A DNA stretch of 61,361 bases from Comamonadaceae bacterium UBA4962. GTDB lineage: Bacteria > Pseudomonadota > Gammaproteobacteria > Burkholderiales > Burkholderiaceae_C. Both the position numbers and the translations under genes were made by a program. Under the pieces are notes generated by a model. It was not told the origin of the DNA. It saw nothing but the letters and a program-made list of their open reading frames with translations, and ran no database searches. Shown here in pieces: positions 1 to 8,657 of the stretch (positions within the stretch are counted from its first letter, which is position 1; every line of letters begins with the position of its first letter). The stretch lies in assembly GCA_002397315.1 (NCBI GenBank), contig DHAE01000021.1, positions 65,490 to 126,850 on the forward strand, read 5' to 3'.

Positions 1-34
1 AGTCCTCTGCTCTAACCAACTGAGCTAACGGCCC
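1..34 (-). tRNA. tRNA, 5' part only (probably tRNA-Met)
   Basis: Read on the minus strand, positions 34 to 1 give a 7-nt acceptor strand, TA at positions 8-9, the D-arm GCTC/GAGC with an AGTTGGTTA loop, and the anticodon-stem strand GAGGA followed by CT. The window ends just before the anticodon, so the identity cannot be read. The GAGGACT stem/loop start resembles elongator tRNA-Met(CAU) of related bacteria, which is an inference only. The 79 bases between it and hrcA show nothing recognisable. Confidence 0.8.
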
Positions 35-113
35 ACAGCCTTCGATTGTCGCATAGGCTGCTGGACGGCGGCAAACCCCAGCGCCCCGGCCATGGCTCGC
101 GGCCACCGGCCGC

Positions 114-1118
114 TCAACGCCGGTGGCTCAGCGCATTGGTCACCAGCTTGGAGGTGATGTCCACGATCTGGATCATGCGGTCGTAGGGCATGCGCGTGGG
201 GCCGATGACGCCCAGGGTGCCCACGACCTGCCCATCCACCTCGTAGGGAGCGCTGACCACCGAGAGTTCCTCGAAAGGAACGACCTGGCTCTCGCCGCCG
301 ATGAAGATGCGCACGCCCTCGGCGCGGTTGGAGACGTCCAGCAGGCGCAGGATCTGCGTCTTCTGCTCGAAGAGCTCGAACGCCTTGCGCAGGTTGCCCA
401 TGTCGTTGGAGAAGTCGCTCAGGGCCAGCAGGTTGCGCTCGCCGGAGATGACCACCTCCTCTTGCGATGCGGCCATGGCCTCGGAGCCGATGTTCACCGC
501 GGCCTGCATGAGCGAGGCGATCTCGCCGCGCAATTGGTCCACCTCGGTCTTGAGCCGCTCGCGCACCTCCTCCATGCCCATGCCGGAGTAATGGCTGTTG
601 AGGAAATTGGCGGCCTCGGCCAGTTGGGACTGGGAATGGTCGACCTCGGTGAAGATCACGCGGTTCTGCACATCGCCGTCCGGCGAGACGATGATGACCA
701 GCAGGCGGCGCTCCGAGAGGCGCAGGAACTCGATGTGCCGGAAGACGGACTGGCGGCGCGGCGCCATCACCACGCCCACGAACTGCGACAGGCTGGACAG
801 CAGCTGCGCCGCGTTGGCGATGACCTTCTGGGGCTGGTCCGGCGCCAGTTCGGGCGACCGCAGTTCTTCGCGCTGCACCGTCAACATGGTGTCAACGAAC
901 AGGCGGTACCCTTTGGCCGTGGGAATGCGCCCGGCGGAGGTGTGGGGGCTGACGATCAGCCCGATGTCCTCCAGATCCGCCATGACGTTGCGGATGGTGG
1001 CGGGCGACAGGTCCAGGCCCGACGCCTTCGACAGCGTGCGCGAGCCCACCGGCTGGCCGTCGGCGATGTAGCGCTCGATCAGCGCTTTGAGCAACAACTT
1101 GGCACGGTCGTCGAGCAT
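114..1118 (-). CDS. hrcA: Heat-inducible transcription repressor HrcA
   Basis: A 334-residue protein of normal HrcA length. The N-terminal winged helix (about residues 1-80, with the conserved SPATIRNVMADLE and TSAGRIPTAKGYR stretches) is followed by the GAF-like HrcA domain. In the family, HrcA binds the CIRCE inverted repeat upstream of groESL/dnaK operons and depends on GroEL for folding. No CIRCE element is visible in this window, so its targets lie elsewhere. It is divergent from nadK with only 29 bp between the likely starts, and that spacer is AT-rich and contains a palindrome. The ATG start at 1118 matches the usual HrcA N-terminus (MLDDRAKLLLKALIE). Confidence 0.97.
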   Translation of the reverse strand: MLDDRAKLLLKALIERYIADGQPVGSRTLSKASGLDLSPATIRNVMADLEDIGLIVSPHTSAGRIPTAKGYRLFVDTMLTVQREELRSPELAPDQPQKVIANAAQLLSSLSQFVGVVMAPRRQSVFRHIEFLRLSERRLLVIIVSPDGDVQNRVIFTEVDHSQSQLAEAANFLNSHYSGMGMEEVRERLKTEVDQLRGEIASLMQAAVNIGSEAMAASQEEVVISGERNLLALSDFSNDMGNLRKAFELFEQKTQILRLLDVSNRAEGVRIFIGGESQVVPFEELSVVSAPYEVDGQVVGTLGVIGPTRMPYDRMIQIVDITSKLVTNALSHRR

Positions 1119-1121
1119 TGA

Positions 1122-1135
1122 ATCATTTTAATGAT
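1122..1135. promoter_or_regulatory. AT-rich palindrome in the hrcA/nadK divergent spacer
   Basis: Inverted repeat ATCATT-TT-AATGAT in the 29-bp spacer between the hrcA start codon and the nadK ATG at 1148. The spacer is strikingly AT-rich against the surrounding sequence. It could be an operator or simply part of overlapping -10 regions. It does not resemble the CIRCE consensus. Confidence 0.35.
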
Positions 1136-1147
1136 CTAATTTCCGTG

Positions 1148-2044
1148 ATGAAGCTCAGGTTCCAACGCGTGGCGCTCGTCGGCAAGTACCAGGCGCCCAC
1201 TTCCGCCGGCATGTCCGACAGTTCGCGCGATGCGCTGGACGGGATCGCCCGCTTTCTGGCCAACGAGGGCTGCGAGGTCGTTCTCGAGGCGGACACGGCC
1301 GAAAACACCGGATTCACCGAATACCCCGCTCTGTCGGTGGAGCGCATCGGCGTCGACTGCGACCTCTGCCTGGTGGTGGGCGGCGACGGCACGATGCTGG
1401 GTATCGGCCGCCAGCTCGCCCCCTACCGCACGCCGCTGATCGGCATCAACCAGGGCCGGCTCGGCTTCATCACCGACATTCCGCTCGATGAATACCCCGC
1501 GGTGCTCAAGCCCATGCTGCGTGGCGAATACGAGGAAGACCTGCGCCCCCTCATGCGCGCGCGGGTGATGCGCCAGGGCCAGTGCGTGTTCGAGGCGCTG
1601 GCGATGAACGACGTGGTGGTCAACCGCGGTTCCACGTCGGGCATGGTGGAGCTGCGCGTGGAGGTGGGTGGGCACTTCGTTTCCAACCAGCGCGCCGACG
1701 GCCTCATCATCGCCTCGCCCACGGGTTCCACGGCCTACGCGCTGTCGGCCGGCGGGCCGATGCTGCACCCCACCATCCCCGGCTGGGTGCTGGCGCCCAT
1801 CGCCCCGCACACGTTGTCGAACCGCCCGATCGTGCTGTCGGACAGCATGGAGGTGACGGTGGAGGTCGTGAGCGGCCGCGATGTGAGCGCGAATTTCGAC
1901 ATGCAGTCCCTCGCGTCGCTGCAGCACGGGGACCGCATCCTGGTGCAGCGGTCGGATTACCGCGCGCGCTTCCTGCACCCGCGCGGGTGGAATTACTTCG
2001 CCACGCTGCGCAAGAAGCTGCGCTGGAACGATGGAGGCTACTGA
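1148..2044 (+). CDS. nadK: NAD kinase
   Basis: ATP-dependent NAD kinase (NAD to NADP, cytoplasm), 298 residues from the ATG at 1148. The GGDGT nucleotide-binding motif is at residues 78-82, followed by GINQGRLGFITD and the NDVVVNRG and SPTGSTAYALSAGGP stretches typical of the family. An in-frame TTG at 1118 would add ten residues but overlaps the hrcA start codon. MKLRFQRVALVGKYQAP is the normal N-terminus, so 1148 is preferred. The stop is 2 bp before recN, so nadK-recN-rapZ reads as one operon. Confidence 0.96.
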   Translation: MKLRFQRVALVGKYQAPTSAGMSDSSRDALDGIARFLANEGCEVVLEADTAENTGFTEYPALSVERIGVDCDLCLVVGGDGTMLGIGRQLAPYRTPLIGINQGRLGFITDIPLDEYPAVLKPMLRGEYEEDLRPLMRARVMRQGQCVFEALAMNDVVVNRGSTSGMVELRVEVGGHFVSNQRADGLIIASPTGSTAYALSAGGPMLHPTIPGWVLAPIAPHTLSNRPIVLSDSMEVTVEVVSGRDVSANFDMQSLASLQHGDRILVQRSDYRARFLHPRGWNYFATLRKKLRWNDGGY

Positions 2045-2046
2045 GC

Positions 2047-3723
2047 ATGGCGTTGAAGCGGATTGCGCTGCGTGATTTCGTGATCGTCGAATCCCTGGAG
2101 CTGGATCTCCACACGGGGTTCAGCGCGCTGACCGGCGAGACCGGTGCCGGCAAGTCCATCCTGATCGATGCGCTGCAGCTGCTGCTGGGCGCGCGCGCCG
2201 ATCCCGGCGTGGTGCGGGAGGGCACGGCCGCCGCCGACCTGGCCGCGGAGTTCGACGGCACGCCGGCCATCGTCGCGTGGCTGGAGGAGGCCGGCATTCC
2301 GCAGGAAGACGGCCTGCTGCTGCGGCGCACCATCGACGCGCAGGGCAAGAGCCGCGCCTGGATCAACGGCGTGCCGGCCACGGCGACGCAGATGCGCACG
2401 CTGGGCTCGCACCTCATCGACATCCACGGCCAGCACGCGTGGCAGAGCCTCACGCGCGTGGACGCGGTGCGCGGCCTGCTGGACGCCTACGGCGGCATTC
2501 GCGCCGACGGCCTGCTGCCGCTCTGGACCCGCTGGCGCGACGACCGCAAGGCCCTGGAAGCCGCCCGCGCGGGGCAGGACAGCATCCAGCAGGAGCGCGA
2601 CCGGCTGCAGTGGCAGATCGCCGAGATGCAGAAGCTCGGCCCCGCCGAGGGCGAGTGGGACGAACTGAACGCGCAGCACACGCGCCTCTCGCACGCGCAG
2701 GCGCTGATCGACACCGCCCAGGCGGCGCTCTCGACGCTGGAAGACGATGAGGCCGGGGCCCACGGCCAGCTGGTGCGCGCACGCGGCCTGCTCGAGGCCA
2801 AGGCCTCGCTGGACCCGCAGTTCCAGTCGATGCTGGACGTGCTGGCCTCGTGCCTGGCACAGGCCTCGGACGTGGCGCATTCGCTGCAGTCCTACCTGCG
2901 CCACACCGACGTCGATCCGGACCGGCTGGAAACGCTGGATAACCGCATGGGCCTCTGGATGTCGCTGGCGCGCCGCTTCAAGCGGCAGCCGCAGGACCTG
3001 CCCGGCCTGCTCGCCGGCTGGGAAGAGGAACTGGCGCGCCTCGACGGCGCCTCCGACGTGGAGGCGCTGGCCGAGAGCGCCCGCCAAAGCGAGGCCGCCT
3101 ACATGAAGGCCGCGCGCGAAATATCGCAGAAGCGCGCCAAGGCCGCGCCGCAACTCGCACGTGCCATCACCGAGGCGATGCAGGGCCTGGGCATGAAGGG
3201 CGGCCGCTTCGACGTGGCGCTCGATGCACAGGGCGAGCCGGGGCCGCACGGGCTGGACAACGTCGCCTTCCTGGTGGCGGGCCACCAGGGCGTGTCGCCG
3301 CGGCCGATCGGCAAGGTCGCCTCCGGCGGTGAACTCTCGCGGATCTCGCTCGCGATCTCGGTCACCACCAGCCGCCTGGGCGAAGCGCCCACGCTGATCT
3401 TCGACGAAGTGGATTCGGGCGTCGGCGGCTCCGTCGCCGAGACCGTGGGCCAGCTCATGCAGCGGCTCGGCGCCGACCGGCAGGTGCTGGCAGTCACCCA
3501 CCTGCCCCAGGTGGCCGCCTGCGCAGACCACCACCTCGTGGTGTCCAAGCGCTCGCGCCAGAATGGCACGGTGAGCACGGTCGCGCCGGTGGAGGGCGAT
3601 CGCCGCGTGCAGGAGATGGCGCGCATGCTCGGTGGCGAGCGCGCGTCCGCGGCCACGCTGGCGCACGCCCGCGAAATGCTGGACCACAGCCGCACGCCGC
3701 CGACCCAGGGGAGGCGCGCATGA
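2047..3723 (+). CDS. recN: DNA repair protein RecN (SMC-like ATPase)
   Basis: A 558-residue RecN, near the usual length. The Walker A motif GETGAGKS is at residues 30-37, a long alpha-helical coiled-coil middle follows, and the C-terminal ATPase half has the ABC signature region (VASGGELSRISLA) and Walker B (LIFDEVDSGVGG). RecN acts in double-strand-break repair on the nucleoid. The ATG at 2047 begins MALKRIALRDFVIVESLELD, the canonical RecN start. Much longer upstream in-frame sequence overlaps nadK and is not coding. Its TGA overlaps the rapZ ATG (ATGA). Confidence 0.96.
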   Translation: MALKRIALRDFVIVESLELDLHTGFSALTGETGAGKSILIDALQLLLGARADPGVVREGTAAADLAAEFDGTPAIVAWLEEAGIPQEDGLLLRRTIDAQGKSRAWINGVPATATQMRTLGSHLIDIHGQHAWQSLTRVDAVRGLLDAYGGIRADGLLPLWTRWRDDRKALEAARAGQDSIQQERDRLQWQIAEMQKLGPAEGEWDELNAQHTRLSHAQALIDTAQAALSTLEDDEAGAHGQLVRARGLLEAKASLDPQFQSMLDVLASCLAQASDVAHSLQSYLRHTDVDPDRLETLDNRMGLWMSLARRFKRQPQDLPGLLAGWEEELARLDGASDVEALAESARQSEAAYMKAAREISQKRAKAAPQLARAITEAMQGLGMKGGRFDVALDAQGEPGPHGLDNVAFLVAGHQGVSPRPIGKVASGGELSRISLAISVTTSRLGEAPTLIFDEVDSGVGGSVAETVGQLMQRLGADRQVLAVTHLPQVAACADHHLVVSKRSRQNGTVSTVAPVEGDRRVQEMARMLGGERASAATLAHAREMLDHSRTPPTQGRRA

Positions 3724-4595
3724 CGGCGACTGCACTGGAGATCGTGCTGATCACGGGCATGGCGGGCTCCGGCAAGTCCGTGGCGCTGCATGCGCTGGAG
3801 GACGCGGGCTACTACTGCGTCGACAACCTGCCCCCTGAACTGCTCGCGGCCTTCGTGGCACTCGAGCACCAGCACCACGGCAACCGCGTGGCCATCGCCA
3901 TGGACGTGCGCAGCGCGACCGCCCTGCCCCTGGTGCCGCAGCAGCTCAATCGCCTGCGCGCCGAGGGTGTGACCGTGCACTCGCTGTTCCTGGACGCCAC
4001 CACGGACACGCTCGTGCGGCGGTTCTCGGAAACGCGGCGCCGGCACCCGCTGTCGCGGGACGACCGGCAGGGCGAGCCCCGCGCACTCCTGGAAACCATC
4101 GAACTGGAGCGCGAACTGCTGGCGGATCTGCGCGAGCAGTCCCACGTGATCGACACCAGCGCGATCCGCGCCGCGCAACTGCAGGGCTATGTGAAGAGCC
4201 TGATGCCGGCCTTGCCCGGGCAGTTGACGCTGGTGTTCCAGTCGTTCGCGTTCAAGCGCGGGGTGCCCGTGGATGCGGACTACGTCTTCGACGTGCGGAT
4301 GCTGCCCAATCCGCACTACGAACCCGGCCTGCGCGACCTCACCGGCAAGGACGCGGCGGTCGTGCAGTACCTGGAGCAGATCAAGGACGTGCGGCTCATG
4401 CGCGAGCACATCGCGCGGTTCCTGTCGCACTGGCTTGAACTGCTGGCGCAGAACCACCGCAGCTACGTCACCGTGGCCATCGGCTGCACGGGCGGGCAGC
4501 ACCGCTCGGTCTACCTGGTCGAACGGCTGTGCGAGGATTTTTCGGACCGGTGGACCACCCTGCGGCGGCATCGCGAGCTGGACGCCCTCCGCTGA
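3720..4595 (+). CDS. rapZ: RNase adapter / nucleotide-binding protein RapZ
   Basis: 291 residues with the Walker A motif GMAGSGKS at 13-20, the family stretch YYCVDNLPPELL, and the C-terminal GCTGGQHRSVYLVERL motif. In enterobacteria RapZ guides RNase E to small RNAs controlling glmS. In betaproteobacteria the target is less clear, and the gene is often near PTS/nitrogen genes, which are absent here. The start codon overlaps the recN stop, indicating translational coupling. The 73 bp to the convergent mutY end hold no gene. Confidence 0.95.
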   Translation: MTATALEIVLITGMAGSGKSVALHALEDAGYYCVDNLPPELLAAFVALEHQHHGNRVAIAMDVRSATALPLVPQQLNRLRAEGVTVHSLFLDATTDTLVRRFSETRRRHPLSRDDRQGEPRALLETIELERELLADLREQSHVIDTSAIRAAQLQGYVKSLMPALPGQLTLVFQSFAFKRGVPVDADYVFDVRMLPNPHYEPGLRDLTGKDAAVVQYLEQIKDVRLMREHIARFLSHWLELLAQNHRSYVTVAIGCTGGQHRSVYLVERLCEDFSDRWTTLRRHRELDALR

Positions 4596-4668
4596 GCGGC
4601 TGCGCCGCTTCCACGGCGTCTGCCGGCGTGGCCTGCTCCGCAGCCTTCCGACGGGTGCAGCCGATGGA

Positions 4669-5769
4669 TCAGGAGATCGCTTCGGCCTGCCCCGCCTTGG
4701 GCAGATGCACCTGTTCGAGCAGCTTGCGGATCGGGGCAGGCAGGCCGAGTGCGCGCCATTGCGCTGGCGCGAACCAGCCCCCCGAGGCGGCCTCTTCCCC
4801 ATCGGCAGACACGGCATGGGCCGGAGCGCGCGCCAGCAGCGGATGCAGGTGGAGGTCGCGGTGGGTGAGCACGTGGAACACGGTGCCCAGCGCCTCCGGG
4901 GGCCCGGAGACGCCGCGGCGGGACATCCATGCATGCACGTCGCCCTCGCTCTCGAACATGGGCGGGCAGTACAGGCCGGCCCAGATGCCGCCTTCCGACG
5001 GCCGGCGTTGCAGCCAGATGCGCCCGGCCCCATCGTGCAGCAGCGGGAACCACCAGGCCTGGGCGCGGCGCAGCAGCTTGCGGGTGCGCACGGGATAGTC
5101 TTCGGGATTGCCGGCGGCAGCGGCCGCGCATTGCGCGTGCAACGGGCACAGGATGCAGGCAGGCCGCTTGGGCGTGCAGAGGGTGGCGCCCAGGTCCATC
5201 AGGCCCTGCGTGTAGCGTGGCATGGCGTCGTGCAGGTCGGCCTGCGGCAGCAGCGCGGTGGCCTGGTCCCAGAGGGCGCGTTCGTTGCGGGCGACCGCCA
5301 GATCGGCATCGAAGCCCAGCACGCGCGTGAGCACGCGCCGCACGTTGGCGTCGAGGATGGGCACGCGCTCGGCGAAGCAGAACGAGGCGATCGCCCCGGC
5401 CGTCGACCGGCCGATGCCGGGCAGTTCGGCCAGCACGGCCGCCGTGCGCGGGAAGTGGCCGCCGTGCCGCTCCACCACTTCGCGGGCACAGCGGTGCAGG
5501 TTGCGCGCGCGGCTGTAATAGCCGAGGCCGCTCCACAGGGCCATGACGTCTTCCTCGGGCGCGGCGGCCAGTGCACGCACGTCCGGGAAGCGCTCCAGGA
5601 ACCGGGTGTAGTACTCGAGCACCGTCGCGACCTGCGTCTGCTGCAGCATGATCTCGGAGAGCCACACGCGGTAGGGGTCGCGGGTCTGCTGCCAGGGCAG
5701 GTGGTTGCGTCCGTGCACGGCCTGCCAGCGCACCACGTCGGTGGCGATGTCGGGAAGCGCGCGCGTCAT
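4669..5769 (-). CDS. mutY: Adenine DNA glycosylase MutY
   Basis: 366 residues. It removes adenine mispaired with 8-oxoguanine. Visible landmarks are the catalytic Glu39 in SEIMLQQTQV, the helix-hairpin-helix LPGIGRSTAGAIA (about 116-128), the catalytic Asp140 in LDANVRRVLTR, and four cysteines C198, C205, C208 and C214 in the C-x6-C-x2-C-x5-C pattern of the [4Fe-4S] cluster. A C-terminal MutT-like 8-oxoG recognition domain follows. The start codon overlaps the stop of the upstream dynamin-like gene (ATGA), so the two are translationally coupled, with mutM just before. Confidence 0.97.
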   Translation of the reverse strand: MTRALPDIATDVVRWQAVHGRNHLPWQQTRDPYRVWLSEIMLQQTQVATVLEYYTRFLERFPDVRALAAAPEEDVMALWSGLGYYSRARNLHRCAREVVERHGGHFPRTAAVLAELPGIGRSTAGAIASFCFAERVPILDANVRRVLTRVLGFDADLAVARNERALWDQATALLPQADLHDAMPRYTQGLMDLGATLCTPKRPACILCPLHAQCAAAAAGNPEDYPVRTRKLLRRAQAWWFPLLHDGAGRIWLQRRPSEGGIWAGLYCPPMFESEGDVHAWMSRRGVSGPPEALGTVFHVLTHRDLHLHPLLARAPAHAVSADGEEAASGGWFAPAQWRALGLPAPIRKLLEQVHLPKAGQAEAIS

Positions 5770-7727
5770 GCGGACGGTGCCGCCAGGGGCCGGGGGCCGC
5801 CGTCTTCCGCAGGCAGGGAGGCCAGTTGGCCGGTCAACTCGTGCAGGCGCGCTTCGAGCTGTGCCAGTTCCTGCTCGGCCTGCTCGATCTCGGAGATGCG
5901 CTCCACGAGGCTGCTCGCGGCATGCTGGATCCGGTCCACGGCCTCGATGCGCCGCGCGAAGCTGCGCTTGCGCTCGCGCAGCTGGGCATCGAGCTGGGCC
6001 GTGGCGGACTTGCTCCAGAGTTCGAGGTCGTTGGCCGCCGATTCGAAGACGGTCCGCAGCCGCATGCCGAGGGCGCGCACCAGGCGCTGCACGAAATCCG
6101 GCTGCGCGAGGCGCAGGGTGCTGCCGACGCCGATGTACTGCACGTGGCGTGCCTCGATCTGGCGGATCTCCTCCTGGAAGCCATCGAGCTGCGGCGTGGG
6201 TGGCACCTGCAGGGAGAAGCCGAAATCCGCGTTCAACTGGCGGAAGGTGCCGCCCAGCATGGCGTGGATCTCGGTGGCCGAGGCCTGGGCCTTGTCGACG
6301 ATGGCCCGCAGGCGCTCGAACGTGTCGGCATACACCTTGCGCACGCCGAATTTGAGGCCCTTCTGCTGCAGTGCCTCGACCAGCGTGGCCATCTCGGCCT
6401 TGAGCGAGCGCGCCCCGAGATCCTGGAAGATGTCGCGCAGCAGTTTGAGATGCACGGCGCGCACGGCCTGGATCTTCGCGGCGCTCGCATCGAACTCGCG
6501 CTGCTCCTGCTCGATGCGCACGCGCATGGATTCGATCACCGACGCGTTCTTCCCGCGCAGGCTGCGCAGCTCCAGCATCTGGTCGTCCAGATCGCGGCGG
6601 CGGATATTGATGGTGCGGCCCGCTTCCGTGCGCAGCGAAGCCACGCCCGAGGTCACGGCGGAGCGCAGGATGGCCTGCCGCTTGCCCATCACCCCCTGCG
6701 CCAGCACGTCCTCCAGCGCCGGCAGTCCGCTGGACTCCAGCAGCACGTCGTCGCAGTGGATCTTGGAAACCAGCCCCTTCTGCGCCGACACCAGCAGCAC
6801 CTGCTCCGGCGGGACGCCCAGCATCTCGGCGGAGGTGAGCCGCTGGCGATCGAGCTGCTCCTGCACCTGCGTGGGTGAGTTCAGGGTGTCCCAGAGCGTG
6901 TCGATCTTGTTGAGCACCACGAGCCGGGCGTCCGCATGGCCGACCGAGGGCGCGACGTGCTGGCGCCAGATCTCCAGGTCGGAGCGCGTGACCCCGGTGT
7001 CCGCGCCGAGGATGAAGAGCACGGCGTGGGCCTGCGGAATCAGGTTGATGGTGAGCTCGGGCTCTGCGCCGACCGCGTTCAGGCCCGGCGTATCGAGGAT
7101 CACCAGCCCCTGGCGCAGCAGGGGGTGCGGAATGTTGATCAGCGCATGGCGCCAGGCGGGCACCTCCACCAGCCCCTGCGCGTCGGGCACCGGATTCTCC
7201 TGGGGCTGGTCATCGTGCCAGAAGCCGAGCGCACGGGCCTCGTCCTGCGTGACGCGGCGCACTTCCGAGACCTTCTCGATCGCCCGGGCCAGTTGCTCCG
7301 CATCGCCGACGTTCAGCGGGACTTCCGTCCAATGGTCGGGGCGCAGCCGCCACTCGGCCAGGCCCTGGGGCTGCAGGCGCGTGTCGATGGGCAGCAGGCG
7401 CAGGCTGTTGGATTGCGCCGGGTCGTAGCCCAGCTCGGTCGGGCACATCGTGGTGCGGCCCGCGCTGGCCGGCATGATGCGGCGGCCGTAGTCGGCGAAG
7501 AAGATCGCGTTGATGAGCTCGGACTTGCCACGGGAGAATTCCGCGACGAACGCCACCATGACCTTGTCGCTGCGCACCTGGTCTTCCAGGCGGCGCAGCT
7601 TCTCCTGGATGGCGGCATCCATCAGGGCGTGCGACGACATCCACTCGCCCAGCTGCTTCAATTGCAGTGCGAACGCGCGCCGCCAGGCGCCATGCTGGTC
7701 GAATTGCTCGTTGAAAGAAGGTCCCAC
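5766..7727 (-). CDS. Dynamin-like GTPase
   Basis: 653 residues from a GTG at 7727. GTPase motifs: P-loop AEFSRGKS at residues 62-69, a switch threonine in AGRTTMCPT, G3 DTPGLN, and G4 NKID. A long helical region with coiled-coil character follows (stalk-like), and no hydrophobic membrane span is evident, so membrane contact would be peripheral. The GTG is preceded by CAGGAG four bases upstream and by an extended -10 at 7776-7784. The farther upstream in-frame TTG at 7775 lies too close to that -10 to be used. It lies between mutM and mutY and overlaps the mutY start. Bacterial dynamins act in membrane remodelling or, as for E. coli CrfC, with the replication clamp. The role here is unknown. 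Confidence 0.88.
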   Translation of the reverse strand: MGPSFNEQFDQHGAWRRAFALQLKQLGEWMSSHALMDAAIQEKLRRLEDQVRSDKVMVAFVAEFSRGKSELINAIFFADYGRRIMPASAGRTTMCPTELGYDPAQSNSLRLLPIDTRLQPQGLAEWRLRPDHWTEVPLNVGDAEQLARAIEKVSEVRRVTQDEARALGFWHDDQPQENPVPDAQGLVEVPAWRHALINIPHPLLRQGLVILDTPGLNAVGAEPELTINLIPQAHAVLFILGADTGVTRSDLEIWRQHVAPSVGHADARLVVLNKIDTLWDTLNSPTQVQEQLDRQRLTSAEMLGVPPEQVLLVSAQKGLVSKIHCDDVLLESSGLPALEDVLAQGVMGKRQAILRSAVTSGVASLRTEAGRTINIRRRDLDDQMLELRSLRGKNASVIESMRVRIEQEQREFDASAAKIQAVRAVHLKLLRDIFQDLGARSLKAEMATLVEALQQKGLKFGVRKVYADTFERLRAIVDKAQASATEIHAMLGGTFRQLNADFGFSLQVPPTPQLDGFQEEIRQIEARHVQYIGVGSTLRLAQPDFVQRLVRALGMRLRTVFESAANDLELWSKSATAQLDAQLRERKRSFARRIEAVDRIQHAASSLVERISEIEQAEQELAQLEARLHELTGQLASLPAEDGGPRPLAAPSA

Positions 7728-7775
7728 GGTGCTCCTGAGATGGATGCTGCGCACCGGCCGCGCCAGCACGGTCAA

Positions 7776-7784
7776 AATATATCA
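7776..7784 (-). promoter_or_regulatory. Extended -10 promoter for the dynamin-mutY pair
   Basis: The minus strand reads TGATATATT, an extended -10 (TGn plus TATATT), with no convincing -35. Transcription would begin near 7769, about 40 nt upstream of the GTG start of the GTPase, so the pair can be expressed independently of mutM. Prediction from sequence only. Confidence 0.45.
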
Positions 7785-7812
7785 GCACCCTGGCCGGCAT
7801 TGCCTGCGTAGA

Positions 7813-8628
7813 TCAGGGCTTTTGGCACTGGATGCAATAGTAGGTGCTGCGCTGGCCCTGCCGGATCGCGCGGATCGGGGTGCCGCAGGTGCGGCATGGC
7901 AGGCCCTCCCGGCCATAGACGTGCGCCTCCAGCTGGAAGTGCCCCGCATTGCCGTCCACCCCCGCGAAGTCGCGCAGCGTGCTGCCGCCGCGCTCCACCG
8001 CCCGGGCCAGCACCGTGCGGATGGCCCCGTGCAGGCGCCGCGCGCGCACCGGGCCGATGGAGGAAGCCCGCACCGTCGGCCGGATGCCCGCCAGGAAGAG
8101 CGCCTCGGAGGCATAGATATTGCCGACCCCGACCACGGCCTTGCCGCCCAGCAGGAACTGCTTGACCGGCAACCGGCTCGCGCGCAGCGCGGCCGTGAAA
8201 CCCTCCACCGTGAAACCCTCTTCCAGCGGTTCCACGCCCAGGCGCCCCAGCAGCCGGACGGCTTCGGGACTGGCCTCGGAATCGGCCCAGACGACCGCCC
8301 CGAACCGTCGCGGGTCCTTCAGCCGCAGGGTGCCCTGGCTGGTGCCCATCAGGAAATGGTCGTGGATGCCGGGTGGCTCCGCCAGGCGATCGAAGCGCAG
8401 GCTGCCCGACATGCCCAGGTGGACCAGCAGCATGCCGCGGTCCAGATCCACGAGGAGGTATTTGCCGCGGCGGCGCACGGCGGCGATGCGCAGGCCCAGC
8501 AGTGTTTCAGGGGCGCGGCCCAGGGGCCACCGGAGCGCCTTGCCCAGCACGACGGACTCGATCACCGCCCCCGCCATGGCGTCCGCCACGCCGCGGCGCG
8601 TGACTTCCACTTCGGGCAACTCAGGCAT
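7813..8628 (-). CDS. mutM: Formamidopyrimidine-DNA glycosylase (Fpg/MutM)
   Basis: 271 residues starting MPELPEVEVTRRG, which gives the catalytic Pro2 (after Met removal) and Glu3. The C-terminus carries the zinc finger C-x2-C...C-x2-C (CRTCGTPI...CIQC). It excises 8-oxoguanine and formamidopyrimidines with AP-lyase activity, the first arm of the system that MutY completes. In-frame sequence upstream of 8628 crosses the divergent TPR gene and is not coding. It lies 85 bp upstream of the dynamin-like gene on the same strand. Confidence 0.97.
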   Translation of the reverse strand: MPELPEVEVTRRGVADAMAGAVIESVVLGKALRWPLGRAPETLLGLRIAAVRRRGKYLLVDLDRGMLLVHLGMSGSLRFDRLAEPPGIHDHFLMGTSQGTLRLKDPRRFGAVVWADSEASPEAVRLLGRLGVEPLEEGFTVEGFTAALRASRLPVKQFLLGGKAVVGVGNIYASEALFLAGIRPTVRASSIGPVRARRLHGAIRTVLARAVERGGSTLRDFAGVDGNAGHFQLEAHVYGREGLPCRTCGTPIRAIRQGQRSTYYCIQCQKP

Positions 8629-8657
8629 ATCGTCGGGCTCCTGGAACAAGGTCGGGC

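Noticed and set aside
1..1200. CIRCE element expected near hrcA
   Set aside because: No TTAGCACTC-N9-GAGTGCTAA type repeat was found here or elsewhere in the window.
4273..7428. 1051-residue open frame on the plus strand across rapZ end, mutY and the dynamin gene
   Set aside because: Antisense or out-of-frame to well-supported genes, with Arg/Ala/Ser-rich composition typical of GC-rich shadow frames and no family motif.
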